Assembly: GCA_023461275.1 (NCBI GenBank)
Contig: JAEYMI010000034.1
Span: 16,122-80,121 of the forward strand
DNA from: Actinomycetes bacterium
Lineage (GTDB): Bacteria; Actinomycetota; Actinomycetes; Mycobacteriales; Mycobacteriaceae
Direction: 5' to 3'
Length of the DNA stretch: 64,000 nt
The notes below the pieces were generated by a model. The model had not been told where the DNA came from, did no database searches, and was given only the letters and a program-made list of their open reading frames with translations. This document shows positions 51,565-59,804 of this stretch, piece after piece (within the stretch, counting starts at the first letter, position 1; the number at the start of each line of letters is the position of its first letter). The position numbers and the translations under genes were made by a program.

Positions 51565-53000
51565 CGGGATACCTCCGACGCTCGATCATCTGTGCCCGCC
51601 GGGCCGACACCAAGGCCGCGGTCGCCGATCGGGACCGTGGCGGGTCGGATCGCGACAACGTCGACGCGGCGGCCATCCATGTGCGTGACCGTGGCACTCC
51701 AGAGCGTGTCGTCGGGCCGCAGTAGCGGCGCCTCGTCATCCTCGTCGTCATCGCGGTCGAGACGGATGGGCAATTCGACGGTGTCGTCGACCGCCGGAAT
51801 CCGGCCGAGTTCGGCCATGACCAGCCCGCCCAGCGTGTCGTAAGGTCCGTCGGGGGCGCGATAACCGGTCGCGTCGAACAACTCGTCGAGACGCAGCAGG
51901 CCCGAACACAAGAAACCATCGCCGTCCACCTGCACGTCGGCACGTTCGTCATCGTGCTCGTCGGTGACGTCGCCGAGGATCTCCTCGATCAGATCCTCGG
52001 TGGTCACGATGCCGGCTGTGCCGCCGTATTCGTCGATGACCACGCACAGTTCCATGCCGTCGGCCCGGATGCGCTCCATCAGGGCGTCGCCGTCGAGGCT
52101 GGTGGGCACCGTCGGAACGGGCCGCGCGATGGCCCCGACGTTGACGGCGAGCTGTTTCTCCGGTGCAACGGTGAACGCCTGCTTGATGTGGACCACGCCG
52201 ATCAGGTCGTCGAGGTCACCGTCGCGCACCACCGGGAAGCGGGAATGCCCGGTACGTGACGAGGCCATCACCAGATCACGGATGGTGGCGTCGGCTTCCA
52301 GGCACTCCACGGTCACCCGCGGCGTCATCAGATCCTCGGCGCTGAGATCGCCGAACCGAAGCGAGCGACCGACCAGGGTTGCGGTGTCCTCGTCGATGGC
52401 GCCGTGCCGTGCCGAGTTGCGTACCAACGATCCGAGTTCCTGAGGCGAGCGTGCCGAGCGGAGTTCTTCCGACGGTTCGATGCCGAGGCGGCGTACCAAC
52501 CAGTTGGCACTGCCGTTGAGGCCGTTGATCGCCCATCGGAACACCGCGGAAAACACCGTCATCGGACCGGCGGTGGCGCGGGCGACGGTCAGCGGCATCG
52601 AGATGGCCAGGTTCTTCGGAATCAGTTCACCAAGCACCATCGACAGCGAGGTCGCGATGACCAGGGCCAGAATCAGCGAAACCACCGAGGTCACCGAATC
52701 GCTGATCCCGATGGCCGTCAGTGGTGGCGCCAGGATGCGGGCGAGCACCGGTTCGGCGATGTAACCGGTGATCAGCGTCGTGATCGTGATGCCGAGCTGG
52801 GCGCCGGACAACTGGAACGACAACGTCGAATGGGCGCGTTGGACCAGTTTCGAACGGCGGTCGCCACGCCGGGCGACGTCATCGGTGATCGCCGAACGTT
52901 CGAGTGCGGTCAGCGAGAACTCCGCGGCGACGAACAGCGCCGTCCCCAAGGTCAGGGCGACGAAGCCCACCAGACTCGCCACATACAGCAGGACCTCCAC
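51561..53000 (-). CDS. CNNM/HlyC-CorC-type membrane protein, full length (Rv1842c-like)
   Basis: A 479-residue paralogue of the downstream gene. The CNNM domain has EVLLYVASLVGFVALTLGTALFVAAEFSL, a multi-helix body and LGELIPKNLAISMP. The CBS pair is at about 210-335 (TGHSRFPVVRDGDLDDLIGVVHIKQAF and DGMELCVVIDEYGGTAGIVTTEDLIEEILGDVTDE). The C-terminal CorC_HlyC domain is present (YDTLGGLVMAELGRIPAVDDTVELP). The GTG start lies 3 bases after the guaB1 stop. The tandem arrangement long-short is the one in mycobacteria. Confidence 0.88.
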   Translation of the reverse strand: MEVLLYVASLVGFVALTLGTALFVAAEFSLTALERSAITDDVARRGDRRSKLVQRAHSTLSFQLSGAQLGITITTLITGYIAEPVLARILAPPLTAIGISDSVTSVVSLILALVIATSLSMVLGELIPKNLAISMPLTVARATAGPMTVFSAVFRWAINGLNGSANWLVRRLGIEPSEELRSARSPQELGSLVRNSARHGAIDEDTATLVGRSLRFGDLSAEDLMTPRVTVECLEADATIRDLVMASSRTGHSRFPVVRDGDLDDLIGVVHIKQAFTVAPEKQLAVNVGAIARPVPTVPTSLDGDALMERIRADGMELCVVIDEYGGTAGIVTTEDLIEEILGDVTDEHDDERADVQVDGDGFLCSGLLRLDELFDATGYRAPDGPYDTLGGLVMAELGRIPAVDDTVELPIRLDRDDDEDDEAPLLRPDDTLWSATVTHMDGRRVDVVAIRPATVPIGDRGLGVGPAGTDDRASEVSR

Positions 53001-53003
53001 GCC

Positions 53004-54440
53004 TCACCACCCGCTCGGGAGCGGTCGCCCTTCGGCGAACCCGGCCGCCGACTGAATACCCAGCACCACGTTGTCGTGGAGTTCGGCCAGCGTTCGCGCG
53101 CCGGTGTAGGTGGCGGTGCTGCGTACCCCGGAGCAGATGTGGTCGATCAGATCCTCGACGCCGGGCCGCTGCGGATCGAGGCGGATACGCGAGCTGGAAA
53201 TACCTTCCTCGAACAGACCCTTACGCGCGCGGTCGAAGGCATTGTCGGTACCCGAGCGTGCGGCCACCGCTCGTTTGGACGCCATTCCGAAACTGACCTT
53301 GTATGCACCGTGGGCGTCGTGTTGGAGATCGCCGGGTGACTCGTAGGTGCCGGCGAACCATGATCCGATCATGACGTTCGAGGCCCCCGCAGCAATCGCC
53401 AGCGCGACGTCGCGCGGGTGCCGAACACCGCCGTCGGCCCACACGTGCGCGCCGAGTTCGCGGGCCGCTGCGGCACATTCGGCGACCGCGGAAAACTGCG
53501 GGCGGCCCACTCCGGTCATCATCCGGGTGGTGCACATCGCGCCGGGACCCACCCCGACCTTGATGATCGACGCGCCCGCATTCGCCAGATCGGTGGTGCC
53601 CGCCGCGCTCACCACATTGCCCGCCGCGATCGGCACACCCGGGTCCGATGCCGCCACGGCCTCCAGCGCGGTCAGCATCTTGTGCTGATGACCGTGGGCG
53701 GTGTCGATGACCAGCAGATCGGCACCCGCGGCGACCAGCGCTTTGGCCTTGCCGACCACGTCGCCGTTGATCCCGACCGCACACGCGATGCGTAACGCGT
53801 TGTCGGCGTCGACGTTCGGCTGATAAATGCTGTGCCGCAGAGCGCCGATCATGGTCAGCACGCCCGCCAGCCGACCGTCGGAGTCGACGAGGATGCCGAG
53901 ATCGACGTGATGATCACCGAGCGCGTCGAAGACCTCGCGAGGTGCGGTATCCCCCTCGAACACCGCGGTCTCGGGATCCATCACTTCCCGAACCCGGGCG
54001 AAGCGGTCGACGTCCCGGCAGCGCTTCTCGGTGACCACACCGATGGGACGTTGATCATCGTCGGCGACGACGGCCACGCCGTGCGCGCGCTTGGGAATCA
54101 ACGCCAGGGCATCGGAAACCGAGTCTTCAGGAGACAGCGTCACCGGGGTATCGGCCACGAGGTGCCGCGACTTGACGAAGGCGATCGAGTCGGCGACCGC
54201 GGGAATGGGCAGATCCTGGGGGAGTACGACGAGACCACCCCTGCGGGCCACCGTCTCGGCCATCCGTTTGCCCGCCACCGCGGTCATGTTGGCAACCACG
54301 ATCGGGATCGTGGTGCCGCTGCCATCGCGGGTGGAGAGGTCGACGTCGAACCGCGATTCGACGTCGGACCGGTTGGGCACGATGAACAGGTCGTCGTAGG
54401 TCAGGTCGTGGACGGGCCGGTGGCCTTCGATGAAACGCAC
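53004..54440 (-). CDS. guaB1: GuaB1, IMPDH-family GMP reductase with CBS domains
   Basis: A 478-residue IMP dehydrogenase superfamily enzyme. YDDLFIVPNRSDV opens the barrel. A CBS pair sits at about 90-200 (TPVTLSPEDSVSDALALIPKRAHGVAVV). The active-site loop is VGVGPGAMCTTRMMTGVGRP with the catalytic cysteine, and MIGSWFAGTYESPGDL follows. The mycobacterial counterpart (Rv1843c) reduces GMP to IMP rather than oxidising IMP. The start is GTG 54440. The open frame continues upstream over gnd, but without homology. The gene is followed by the two CBS membrane proteins. Confidence 0.88.
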   Translation of the reverse strand: MRFIEGHRPVHDLTYDDLFIVPNRSDVESRFDVDLSTRDGSGTTIPIVVANMTAVAGKRMAETVARRGGLVVLPQDLPIPAVADSIAFVKSRHLVADTPVTLSPEDSVSDALALIPKRAHGVAVVADDDQRPIGVVTEKRCRDVDRFARVREVMDPETAVFEGDTAPREVFDALGDHHVDLGILVDSDGRLAGVLTMIGALRHSIYQPNVDADNALRIACAVGINGDVVGKAKALVAAGADLLVIDTAHGHQHKMLTALEAVAASDPGVPIAAGNVVSAAGTTDLANAGASIIKVGVGPGAMCTTRMMTGVGRPQFSAVAECAAAARELGAHVWADGGVRHPRDVALAIAAGASNVMIGSWFAGTYESPGDLQHDAHGAYKVSFGMASKRAVAARSGTDNAFDRARKGLFEEGISSSRIRLDPQRPGVEDLIDHICSGVRSTATYTGARTLAELHDNVVLGIQSAAGFAEGRPLPSGW

Positions 54441-54460
54441 TGTGTGACAGGAACTCCCGA

Positions 54461-55930
54461 TTACTGTTCGACTTCCGAGCGGTCCTCGCTCCACAGGGTG
54501 TGGAAGGTGCCCGGCTTGTCGACGCGTTGATAGGTGTGCGCGCCGAAGAAATCGCGCAGACCCTGGGTGAGCGCGGCGGGCAGCCGCTCGCTGCGCAGCC
54601 CATCGTAGTAGGACAGCGACGACGCGAAGGCCGGTACCGGGATGCCGAGTGTGGTGGCGGTGGCAATCACCCGACGCCAACTGTCGATACCGGCTTCGAC
54701 CGCCTGACTGAAGTAGGGCGCCAGCAGCAGGCTCGGCAGGTCGGGGTTCTCGGCGTACGCTTCCCGGATCCGGTTGAGGAATTGGGCCCGGATGATGCAG
54801 CCGCCGCGCCAGATCGTGGCGAGCGAGCCCGGGTCGACGTCCCACCCGTATTCGGCGCTGCCGGCGGCGATCTGATCGAATCCCTGGGCGTAGGCGACCA
54901 CCTTCGACGCGTACAGCGCGGCCCGGACGTCGTCGACGAAGGTCTCGGTGTCGGTCGGAGCGGCGCCGAGGGTGCCCGACGGGAGCTTCTGTGCGGCAAC
55001 TCGCTGATCGGTGGAACTCGACAATGCCCGGGCGAAGACCGCCTCGGCGATGCCGGTGGTCGGGATGCCGAGATCGAGTGCGGATTTGACCGTCCAGCGG
55101 CCGGTACCCTTCTGACCCGCGGCGTCGACGATGACGTCGATGAGGGGTTTGCCGGTCTCGGCGTCGACCTGGGAGAGCACCTCGGCGGTGATCTCGATCA
55201 GGTAGCTCTCCAGATCGCCGGTGTTCCAGCCGCGGAACACCTCGGCGATGTCGGCGACCGGCATCTGCAGTGCCTTGCGCATCAGATCGTAGGCCTCGCC
55301 GATGAGCTGCATGTCGGCATATTCGATGCCGTTGTGCACCATCTTCACGAAGTGGCCGCTGCCATCGGGTCCGATGTGGGTGCAGCACGGTTCGCCGTCG
55401 ACGTGCGCGGAGATCTCCTCAAGCAACGGCCCGAGCGAGGTGTAGGACTCCTTGGGGCCGCCGGGCATGATCGACGGACCGTTCAACGCGCCTTCTTCAC
55501 CGCCGGAGATGCCGGCGCCGACGAAGTGCAGACCACGATCGGCCAACGACTTCTCTCGCCGGATGGTGTCGGTGTAGAGCGAGTTCCCGCCGTCGATGAT
55601 GATGTCGCCCTGTTCCATCACCGACGCGAGTTCCTCGATCACCGCGTCGGTGGGATCGCCGGCCTTGACCATGATGAGGACCCGGCGCGGCTTCTCGAGA
55701 GCCGCGACGAACTCCTCCATCGTCTCGGTGCGGATGAAGTTGCCGTCATCGCTGTGTTTGGCGAGGAGGGCATCGGTCTTCGCGATGCTGCGGTTGTGCA
55801 GCGCGACGGTGTAGCCGTGCTTGGCGAAGTTGCGGGCGATGTTGGAGCCCATCACGGCCAGACCGGTGACACCGATCTGGGCTAGCGGCGAAGCGGGTGA
55901 GGTAGAACTCGACGAGTCAACGTTGTTCAT
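54461..55930 (-). CDS. gnd: 6-phosphogluconate dehydrogenase (decarboxylating)
   Basis: A 489-residue long-form Gnd. The NADP fold is QIGVTGLAVMGSNIARNFAKHGYTVALHNRS, followed by MVKAGDPTDAVI. The substrate and catalytic segments are VGAGISGGEEGALNGPSIMPGG and GHFVKMVHNGIEYADMQLI with the catalytic Lys. The C-terminal helix bundle has WRGGCIIRAQFLNRI. It makes ribulose-5-phosphate and NADPH in the pentose phosphate pathway. The start at 55930 gives a short Ser-rich leader; GTG 55957 is possible. guaB1 starts 20 bases downstream. Confidence 0.94.
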   Translation of the reverse strand: MNNVDSSSSTSPASPLAQIGVTGLAVMGSNIARNFAKHGYTVALHNRSIAKTDALLAKHSDDGNFIRTETMEEFVAALEKPRRVLIMVKAGDPTDAVIEELASVMEQGDIIIDGGNSLYTDTIRREKSLADRGLHFVGAGISGGEEGALNGPSIMPGGPKESYTSLGPLLEEISAHVDGEPCCTHIGPDGSGHFVKMVHNGIEYADMQLIGEAYDLMRKALQMPVADIAEVFRGWNTGDLESYLIEITAEVLSQVDAETGKPLIDVIVDAAGQKGTGRWTVKSALDLGIPTTGIAEAVFARALSSSTDQRVAAQKLPSGTLGAAPTDTETFVDDVRAALYASKVVAYAQGFDQIAAGSAEYGWDVDPGSLATIWRGGCIIRAQFLNRIREAYAENPDLPSLLLAPYFSQAVEAGIDSWRRVIATATTLGIPVPAFASSLSYYDGLRSERLPAALTQGLRDFFGAHTYQRVDKPGTFHTLWSEDRSEVEQ

Positions 55931-56021
55931 GGGAACCAGCCTATGGCCTTTGGTCACAGCGTGACGAGGTGACGAGGTGTGACGGTTGGTCGGGGTGGAC
56001 CGGCAGTGCGGACTCGGACGA

Positions 56022-56972
56022 TCAGCCGGCCGACAGCAGTCGGCTCAACTCGGTGAGCCAGGGGATGACGACCGCAGTCGTCGGAACCACCAGGACCGCT
56101 GCGGCGCCGAGATAGGCGCAGGCCGCGACGCGGCGCGCCGGACCGTCATGGCGCAGTCGATGGATGCGTGCCAGTGTCGTCGGGCCTCCGACGGCCATCG
56201 CACCGCGGGGCGCGACGGCGTCGGCGCACGCGACGAGGGCGCGTCCGAGCGTGGTCGGGGTGGTTGCGCGAACCGCCTGATCGTCGGCAAGCGATTCGAC
56301 GAGCAGTTCCACCGCGCCCAGCGCGGAGCTACTGCGCACGAAGCGCGGGAAGGCCTCGTGCAGCGCGATGAACGCCTCGAGAACGAGGTCGTGGCGGGCG
56401 CGCAGGTGAGCTCGCTCGTGGGCGAGCACCGCGACCAGCTCGTCACGGGAGAGTCGGGAGACGACTCCCTCGCTGATCACCACCCGCTGGCGTAGGCCCG
56501 GCAGACAGTAGGCGAGGGGCTGCTGGACGTCGATCATCCGGACGTCACGCGCGAAGATCGGATTCGACGCGTCACGCCGGTCGCAGCGGTCCAGGATGTC
56601 GATCAGCTGGCGGTGGGTGGCGCGTCGTGCCCGGGTGCGCAATCCGACCCGGATGACGGTGTAGAACAGTCGCGCACCGATCAGCAGGGTCAGGGCGAAG
56701 ACGCCCATGTACAGAAGCCACAGCGGGATGCCGAGTTGGTCGATCTCACGCAGCGGGTTCGTCGTCGGCGTGCCGTCGGCGCCCGGTGCGAGCAGGTTCG
56801 CAGCGATGGCCAGTCCGCAGCTGAACGCTGACAGGACCGCGGCCAGGGCAATCGCCTGCCACAGCGTCATCGCCGCGCGCGGGGCGGTGAGCGGCCATTT
56901 GGCTCGCGACAACACCTCCGGCACGGGTCCGACCAGCACCGCTGTGAGGGTGCCGAAGAACAGCGCGGTCAT
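56022..56972 (-). CDS. BlaR-like M56 membrane metallopeptidase (Rv1845c-like)
   Basis: A 316-residue integral membrane protease. Helices at about 2-18, 35-62, 82-105 and 290-312 surround a cytoplasmic zinc site: AHERAH with His185, Glu186 and His189 as HExxH, and VESLADDQAV as the third-ligand region. Unlike staphylococcal BlaR1 it has no C-terminal beta-lactam-sensor domain. It is downstream of, and likely co-transcribed with, the blaI gene. In mycobacteria this pair controls the response to beta-lactams and respiration genes. Confidence 0.88.
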   Translation of the reverse strand: MTALFFGTLTAVLVGPVPEVLSRAKWPLTAPRAAMTLWQAIALAAVLSAFSCGLAIAANLLAPGADGTPTTNPLREIDQLGIPLWLLYMGVFALTLLIGARLFYTVIRVGLRTRARRATHRQLIDILDRCDRRDASNPIFARDVRMIDVQQPLAYCLPGLRQRVVISEGVVSRLSRDELVAVLAHERAHLRARHDLVLEAFIALHEAFPRFVRSSSALGAVELLVESLADDQAVRATTPTTLGRALVACADAVAPRGAMAVGGPTTLARIHRLRHDGPARRVAACAYLGAAAVLVVPTTAVVIPWLTELSRLLSAG

Positions 56973-57012
56973 CGTCGAAATCCTTGCTGGGCTGAGTGCA
57001 ACTGACGAGAAT

Positions 57013-57411
57013 CTAGCGTGCCTCGTCGGGTCCGCGTGCGGCTTCGAGTTCATCGAGGGCCAGACGAAGTGCCGCGGCCTCGTCGGCGCCGACACGTCCG
57101 ACGAACGAGACCAGCGCCGCGTGGCGGGATCCGGGGGCATCCGCCTCGCTGAGGGCGTCCACCATCAGGCTCGCCACCAGGTCTTCGCGTGGGTGGGTGG
57201 GGGTGTACTTGTGTGCCCGATCGTCCCGGATCTGTGTGACCAGGTTCTTCTTGGCCAGGCGCTGCAGGACGGTCATCACCGTGGTGTAGGCCAGTGAGCG
57301 GCTTCTCGACAGGTTCGCGTGGACCTGGCGCACTGTCTGTGCGTTCGGACTCGCCCACAACGTGTCCATGACAGCGCGTTCCAGATCACCCAGACCATTC
57401 ATTCTTCGCAT
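57013..57411 (-). CDS. blaI: BlaI/MecI-family repressor (Rv1846c-like)
   Basis: A 132-residue winged-helix repressor. LGDLERAVMDTLWASPNAQTVRQVHANL and AYTTVMTVLQRLAKKNLVTQIRDDRAHKYTP are the DNA-binding wing; the C-terminal part (LMVDALSEADAPGSRHAALVSFVGRVGADEAAALR) is the dimerisation region with the proteolysis site of BlaR partners. The ATG at 57411 aligns with the mycobacterial start; ATG 57402 is an alternative. The gene is divergent from the small-RNA unit. No clear TACTACA-type BlaI box is seen in the upstream region. Confidence 0.9.
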   Translation of the reverse strand: MRRMNGLGDLERAVMDTLWASPNAQTVRQVHANLSRSRSLAYTTVMTVLQRLAKKNLVTQIRDDRAHKYTPTHPREDLVASLMVDALSEADAPGSRHAALVSFVGRVGADEAAALRLALDELEAARGPDEAR

Positions 57412-57490
57412 TTTACTTCCGCTTCTCCCGCTCGCCCATCTATGCGCTCATTCCGGTTGAACACGCCGCCAAACGTGGTGGAGCACGTAC

Positions 57491-57520
57491 TTGACAACGT
57501 TGGTAAGGCTAGCCTACATT
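57491..57520 (+). promoter_or_regulatory. Promoter with IdeR/DtxR-like iron box
   Basis: A consensus -35 TTGACA (57491-57496) lies 18 bases before a -10 TACATT (57515-57520). The 19-base window 57499-57517 matches the IdeR/DtxR consensus TTAGGTTAGGCTAACCTAA at 14 of 19 positions. It covers the spacer and part of the -10, the place where iron-loaded IdeR would block transcription. Predicted start is near 57526. Confidence 0.7.
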
Positions 57521-57525
57521 AAGTC

Positions 57526-57617
57526 ACGTCGAACCGAGCGAGAGTCCTGAGGGCTGCAGAGACCCCCGGTCGACGCCGTAATAGGCCCCACGCCTCCAAC
57601 GAGGCGTGGGGCCTATT
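57526..57617 (+). ncRNA. Candidate iron-responsive small RNA (MrsI-like)
   Basis: About 92 bases between a strong promoter and a terminator hairpin. The transcript is not coding: no ATG/GTG/TTG frame of useful length with a ribosome-binding site occurs. It contains a small hairpin, GACC-CCC-GGTC (57561-57571), with a C-rich loop, then the terminator stem. The place between blaI and the Rv1847-like thioesterase is the location of MrsI (ncRv11846) in M. tuberculosis, an IdeR-controlled sRNA that spares iron. Identity rests on synteny, iron box and architecture, not on sequence alignment. Confidence 0.65.
57580..57617 (+). terminator. Perfect 17-bp terminator hairpin of the sRNA unit
   Basis: Arms 57580-57596 and 57601-57617 are perfectly complementary with a 4-base CAAC loop. 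The stem is G+C-rich in the middle and ends in AATA/TATT. It is followed by GGTTCC rather than a U-tract, as is common for actinobacterial terminators. It lies 51 bases before the thioesterase start, so it ends the sRNA and would leave the thioesterase needing its own promoter. Confidence 0.85.
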
Positions 57618-57667
57618 GGTTCCCGCGATCAGGTCGTTCTGCCCGGCCGTGTCCTAGGGTTCTTGTC

Positions 57668-58138
57668 ATGGCAGACAGCGAAGTCCCGGCAGGGGGCGGC
57701 TCAGCAGGATCGGATGCACCACTCGGTATAGCGCCAGGCGTGAGCTCGCCAGGTCTCGACAGCGAGTTGGGGCTGATTGTGGCGACCGTGTCGGCCGATG
57801 GGGTCACCGCCACATTGGAGATCGGCCCCAAGCATCATCAGCCCTTCGGGATCGTGCACGGTGGCGTGTACTGCGCGATCGCCGAGAGCGTGGCCAGCGT
57901 CAGTGCGTTCCTCTGGCTGCACGAGAGCGGAATCGGGGGGACCGCCGTGGGGGTGAACAACAACACCGATTTCCTACGGTCGGTGTCGTCGGGAACCGTG
58001 ACCGCCTCGGCCACGCCGATTCACCGTGGCCGCCGCCAACAGCTCTGGCGGATCACGATGGTCGACGCCGACGATCGCCTGCTGGCGACGTCTCAGGTGC
58101 GGTTGCAGAACGTCGAGATTCCGACCGGGACCGCCTGA
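57668..58138 (+). CDS. PaaI-like hot-dog thioesterase (Rv1847-like)
   Basis: A 156-residue hot-dog thioesterase. The core HHQPFGIVHGGVYCAIAESVASVSAFLWL contains the conserved HGG motif, followed by GVNNNTDFLRSVSSGTVTASATPIHRGRRQQLWRITMVDADDRLLATSQVRL. Members hydrolyse acyl- or aryl-CoA thioesters. The stop overlaps the start of the CitE-like gene (TGATG), so both are co-translated. In mycobacteria this gene directly precedes ureA. Confidence 0.88.
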   Translation: MADSEVPAGGGSAGSDAPLGIAPGVSSPGLDSELGLIVATVSADGVTATLEIGPKHHQPFGIVHGGVYCAIAESVASVSAFLWLHESGIGGTAVGVNNNTDFLRSVSSGTVTASATPIHRGRRQQLWRITMVDADDRLLATSQVRLQNVEIPTGTA

Positions 58139-59379
58139 TGGCCGACGAGTCACACGCCCTTGCCGAGGCCGCGCGGGCGGAGATCGAACGTATCCTCGGA
58201 CCCGTCGACGACGAGATCGAAGTCGGCTACCCGGGCGATCGCGCCGGGTCTCAACCCGCGCATACCGTCTACGTCAGTGCCGCCGACGTCGACGTCGACA
58301 CCCCGCGTCAGTGGGGCGAGCGAGCGCTGGCGATCGCCGATGATGCATCTGCTGTGATCGCCGAACTCGCCACCGCCGATGTGGTCGATGTCGCACTGAA
58401 TCGGTTGCGCACCAACCCCATCGAGGATTTTCGAATCGATCTCGAAGACGGCTACGGCTGGCGCGGGGATGCCGCCGAGGACGCTGACGCCCGCCGTGCC
58501 GGCCAAACGCTGGCGGCCTGGACGCGCGACCGTCCGTATGCTCCGCGCATCGCGGGGATCAGGGCCAAGGGGCTTGGTGCTCGCGAGCGATCACGCGGCA
58601 TCCGCACACTCGAGCTCGTTCTCGACGCGGCCGGCGGTGTGCCCGACGGGTTCGTCTTCACGGTGCCCAAGTTGCGTGATGTCCGTCAGGTCGCAGCGGT
58701 GAACGTGATGTGCGCGGAGTTCGAGCGTGTGCACGGGCTGCCCGACGGATCGCTGCGCTACGAGCTACAGGTGGAGATTCCGCAGGCGATCGTCGGCGCC
58801 GACGGTACTGCGACGGTGGCCCGCGCGATCCATGCCGGAGCTCCCCGTGTCATCGGATTGCATTACGGCACTTACGATTACAGCGCGGCATGCGGCATCG
58901 TCTCGGCGCAACAATCGCTCGCGCATCCGGCGGCAGATCACGCCAAATCGGTGATGCAGGCCGCCGCCGCGCAGACCGGCGTGTGGATCAGCGACGGATC
59001 CACCCAGGTGATGCCGTCGGGTTCGCCCGACAGTGTCGCCGCCGCACTGCGGCGCCATCATTCGCTGGTCATCCGATCCCTCGAGCGCGGGTACTACCAG
59101 GGTTGGGACATGCACCCCGGGCACCTGGTGACCCGATGGCTGGCGGTCATCGGATTCTTCCGGGCAGCCATGCCCACCGCGGCGGCACGCCTGCAGTCCT
59201 ACTTTGAACGCCAAGCCGGTGACGTGGTCGACGAACCGGCCACCGCGATGTCACTGGCGCTGGTGATTCAACGTGGTGCCGCGGCAGGGGCATTCACCGA
59301 CGCCGAGGTCACCGATATCGCTTCGCTGTGCACTCTCGACGCGCTGGTGGCGCTGCGGGCGGGCGGCGGGTCGTTGTAG
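58138..59379 (+). CDS. CitE/HpcH-HpaI-like aldolase (DUF6986-type)
   Basis: A 413-residue TIM-barrel lyase. Barrel elements: RIDLEDGYGWRGDAAEDADARR (acidic metal-binding residues), RIAGIRAKGLGARERSRG, FVFTVPKLRDVRQVAAVNVM, LRYELQVEIPQAIV (Glu metal ligand), and VIGLHYGTYDYSAACGI (Asp). ERGYYQGWDMHPGHLVTRW is conserved in this actinobacterial subgroup. The family splits or forms C-C bonds next to a CoA ester or 2-oxoacid; the exact substrate is unknown. The gene is inserted between the thioesterase and the urease operon relative to M. tuberculosis. Confidence 0.72.
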   Translation: MADESHALAEAARAEIERILGPVDDEIEVGYPGDRAGSQPAHTVYVSAADVDVDTPRQWGERALAIADDASAVIAELATADVVDVALNRLRTNPIEDFRIDLEDGYGWRGDAAEDADARRAGQTLAAWTRDRPYAPRIAGIRAKGLGARERSRGIRTLELVLDAAGGVPDGFVFTVPKLRDVRQVAAVNVMCAEFERVHGLPDGSLRYELQVEIPQAIVGADGTATVARAIHAGAPRVIGLHYGTYDYSAACGIVSAQQSLAHPAADHAKSVMQAAAAQTGVWISDGSTQVMPSGSPDSVAAALRRHHSLVIRSLERGYYQGWDMHPGHLVTRWLAVIGFFRAAMPTAAARLQSYFERQAGDVVDEPATAMSLALVIQRGAAAGAFTDAEVTDIASLCTLDALVALRAGGGSL

Positions 59380-59491
59380 AACGGCCCGCGGTTTTTCCGG
59401 CCACGTCTTCGCCGCGCCGAGTGGCGGGGTGCGTGGCAGGATTGCTCTACATCTCACCCGACAACGAACGTCTCTGCTGAGGAGTGAACCG

Positions 59492-59794
59492 GTGCGACTG
59501 TCGCCACACGAGCAGGAACGGCTGATGATCTCGTATGCAGCCGAGCTGGCACGACGACGTCAGGCGCGTGGTCTGAAGCTCAACCATCCCGAAGCCGTCG
59601 CGGTGATCACCGACCATGTGCTCGAGGGTGCACGCGACGGCCGTTCGGTGGCTGAGCTGATGTCATCGGGTCGCGAGGTCCTCGCCCGGGACGACGTCAT
59701 GGACGGCATCCCGGAAATGCTGCACGACGTGCAGGTCGAGGCGACTTTTCCCGACGGCACGAAGCTCGTGACCGTGCACAATCCGATCGGCTGA
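59492..59794 (+). CDS. ureA: Urease gamma subunit
   Basis: A 100-residue protein, the family's standard length. RLSPHEQERLMISYAAELARRRQARGLKLNHPEAVAVITDHVLEGARDG is diagnostic, and the C-terminus EATFPDGTKLVTVHNPI matches. I chose GTG 59492 because GAGGAG lies about 8 bases upstream and the first residues (MRLSPHEQE) equal the family start. It is the first gene of the ureABCFGD operon; the gap to the CitE-like gene is 112 bases and may carry the promoter. Confidence 0.95.
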   Translation: MRLSPHEQERLMISYAAELARRRQARGLKLNHPEAVAVITDHVLEGARDGRSVAELMSSGREVLARDDVMDGIPEMLHDVQVEATFPDGTKLVTVHNPIG

Positions 59795-59804
59795 GGAGCA
59801 CATC

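Noticed and set aside
54441..55388. N-terminal extension of guaB1
   Set aside because: It would run over gnd in another frame and has no similarity to the IMPDH family; GTG 54440 gives the normal start.
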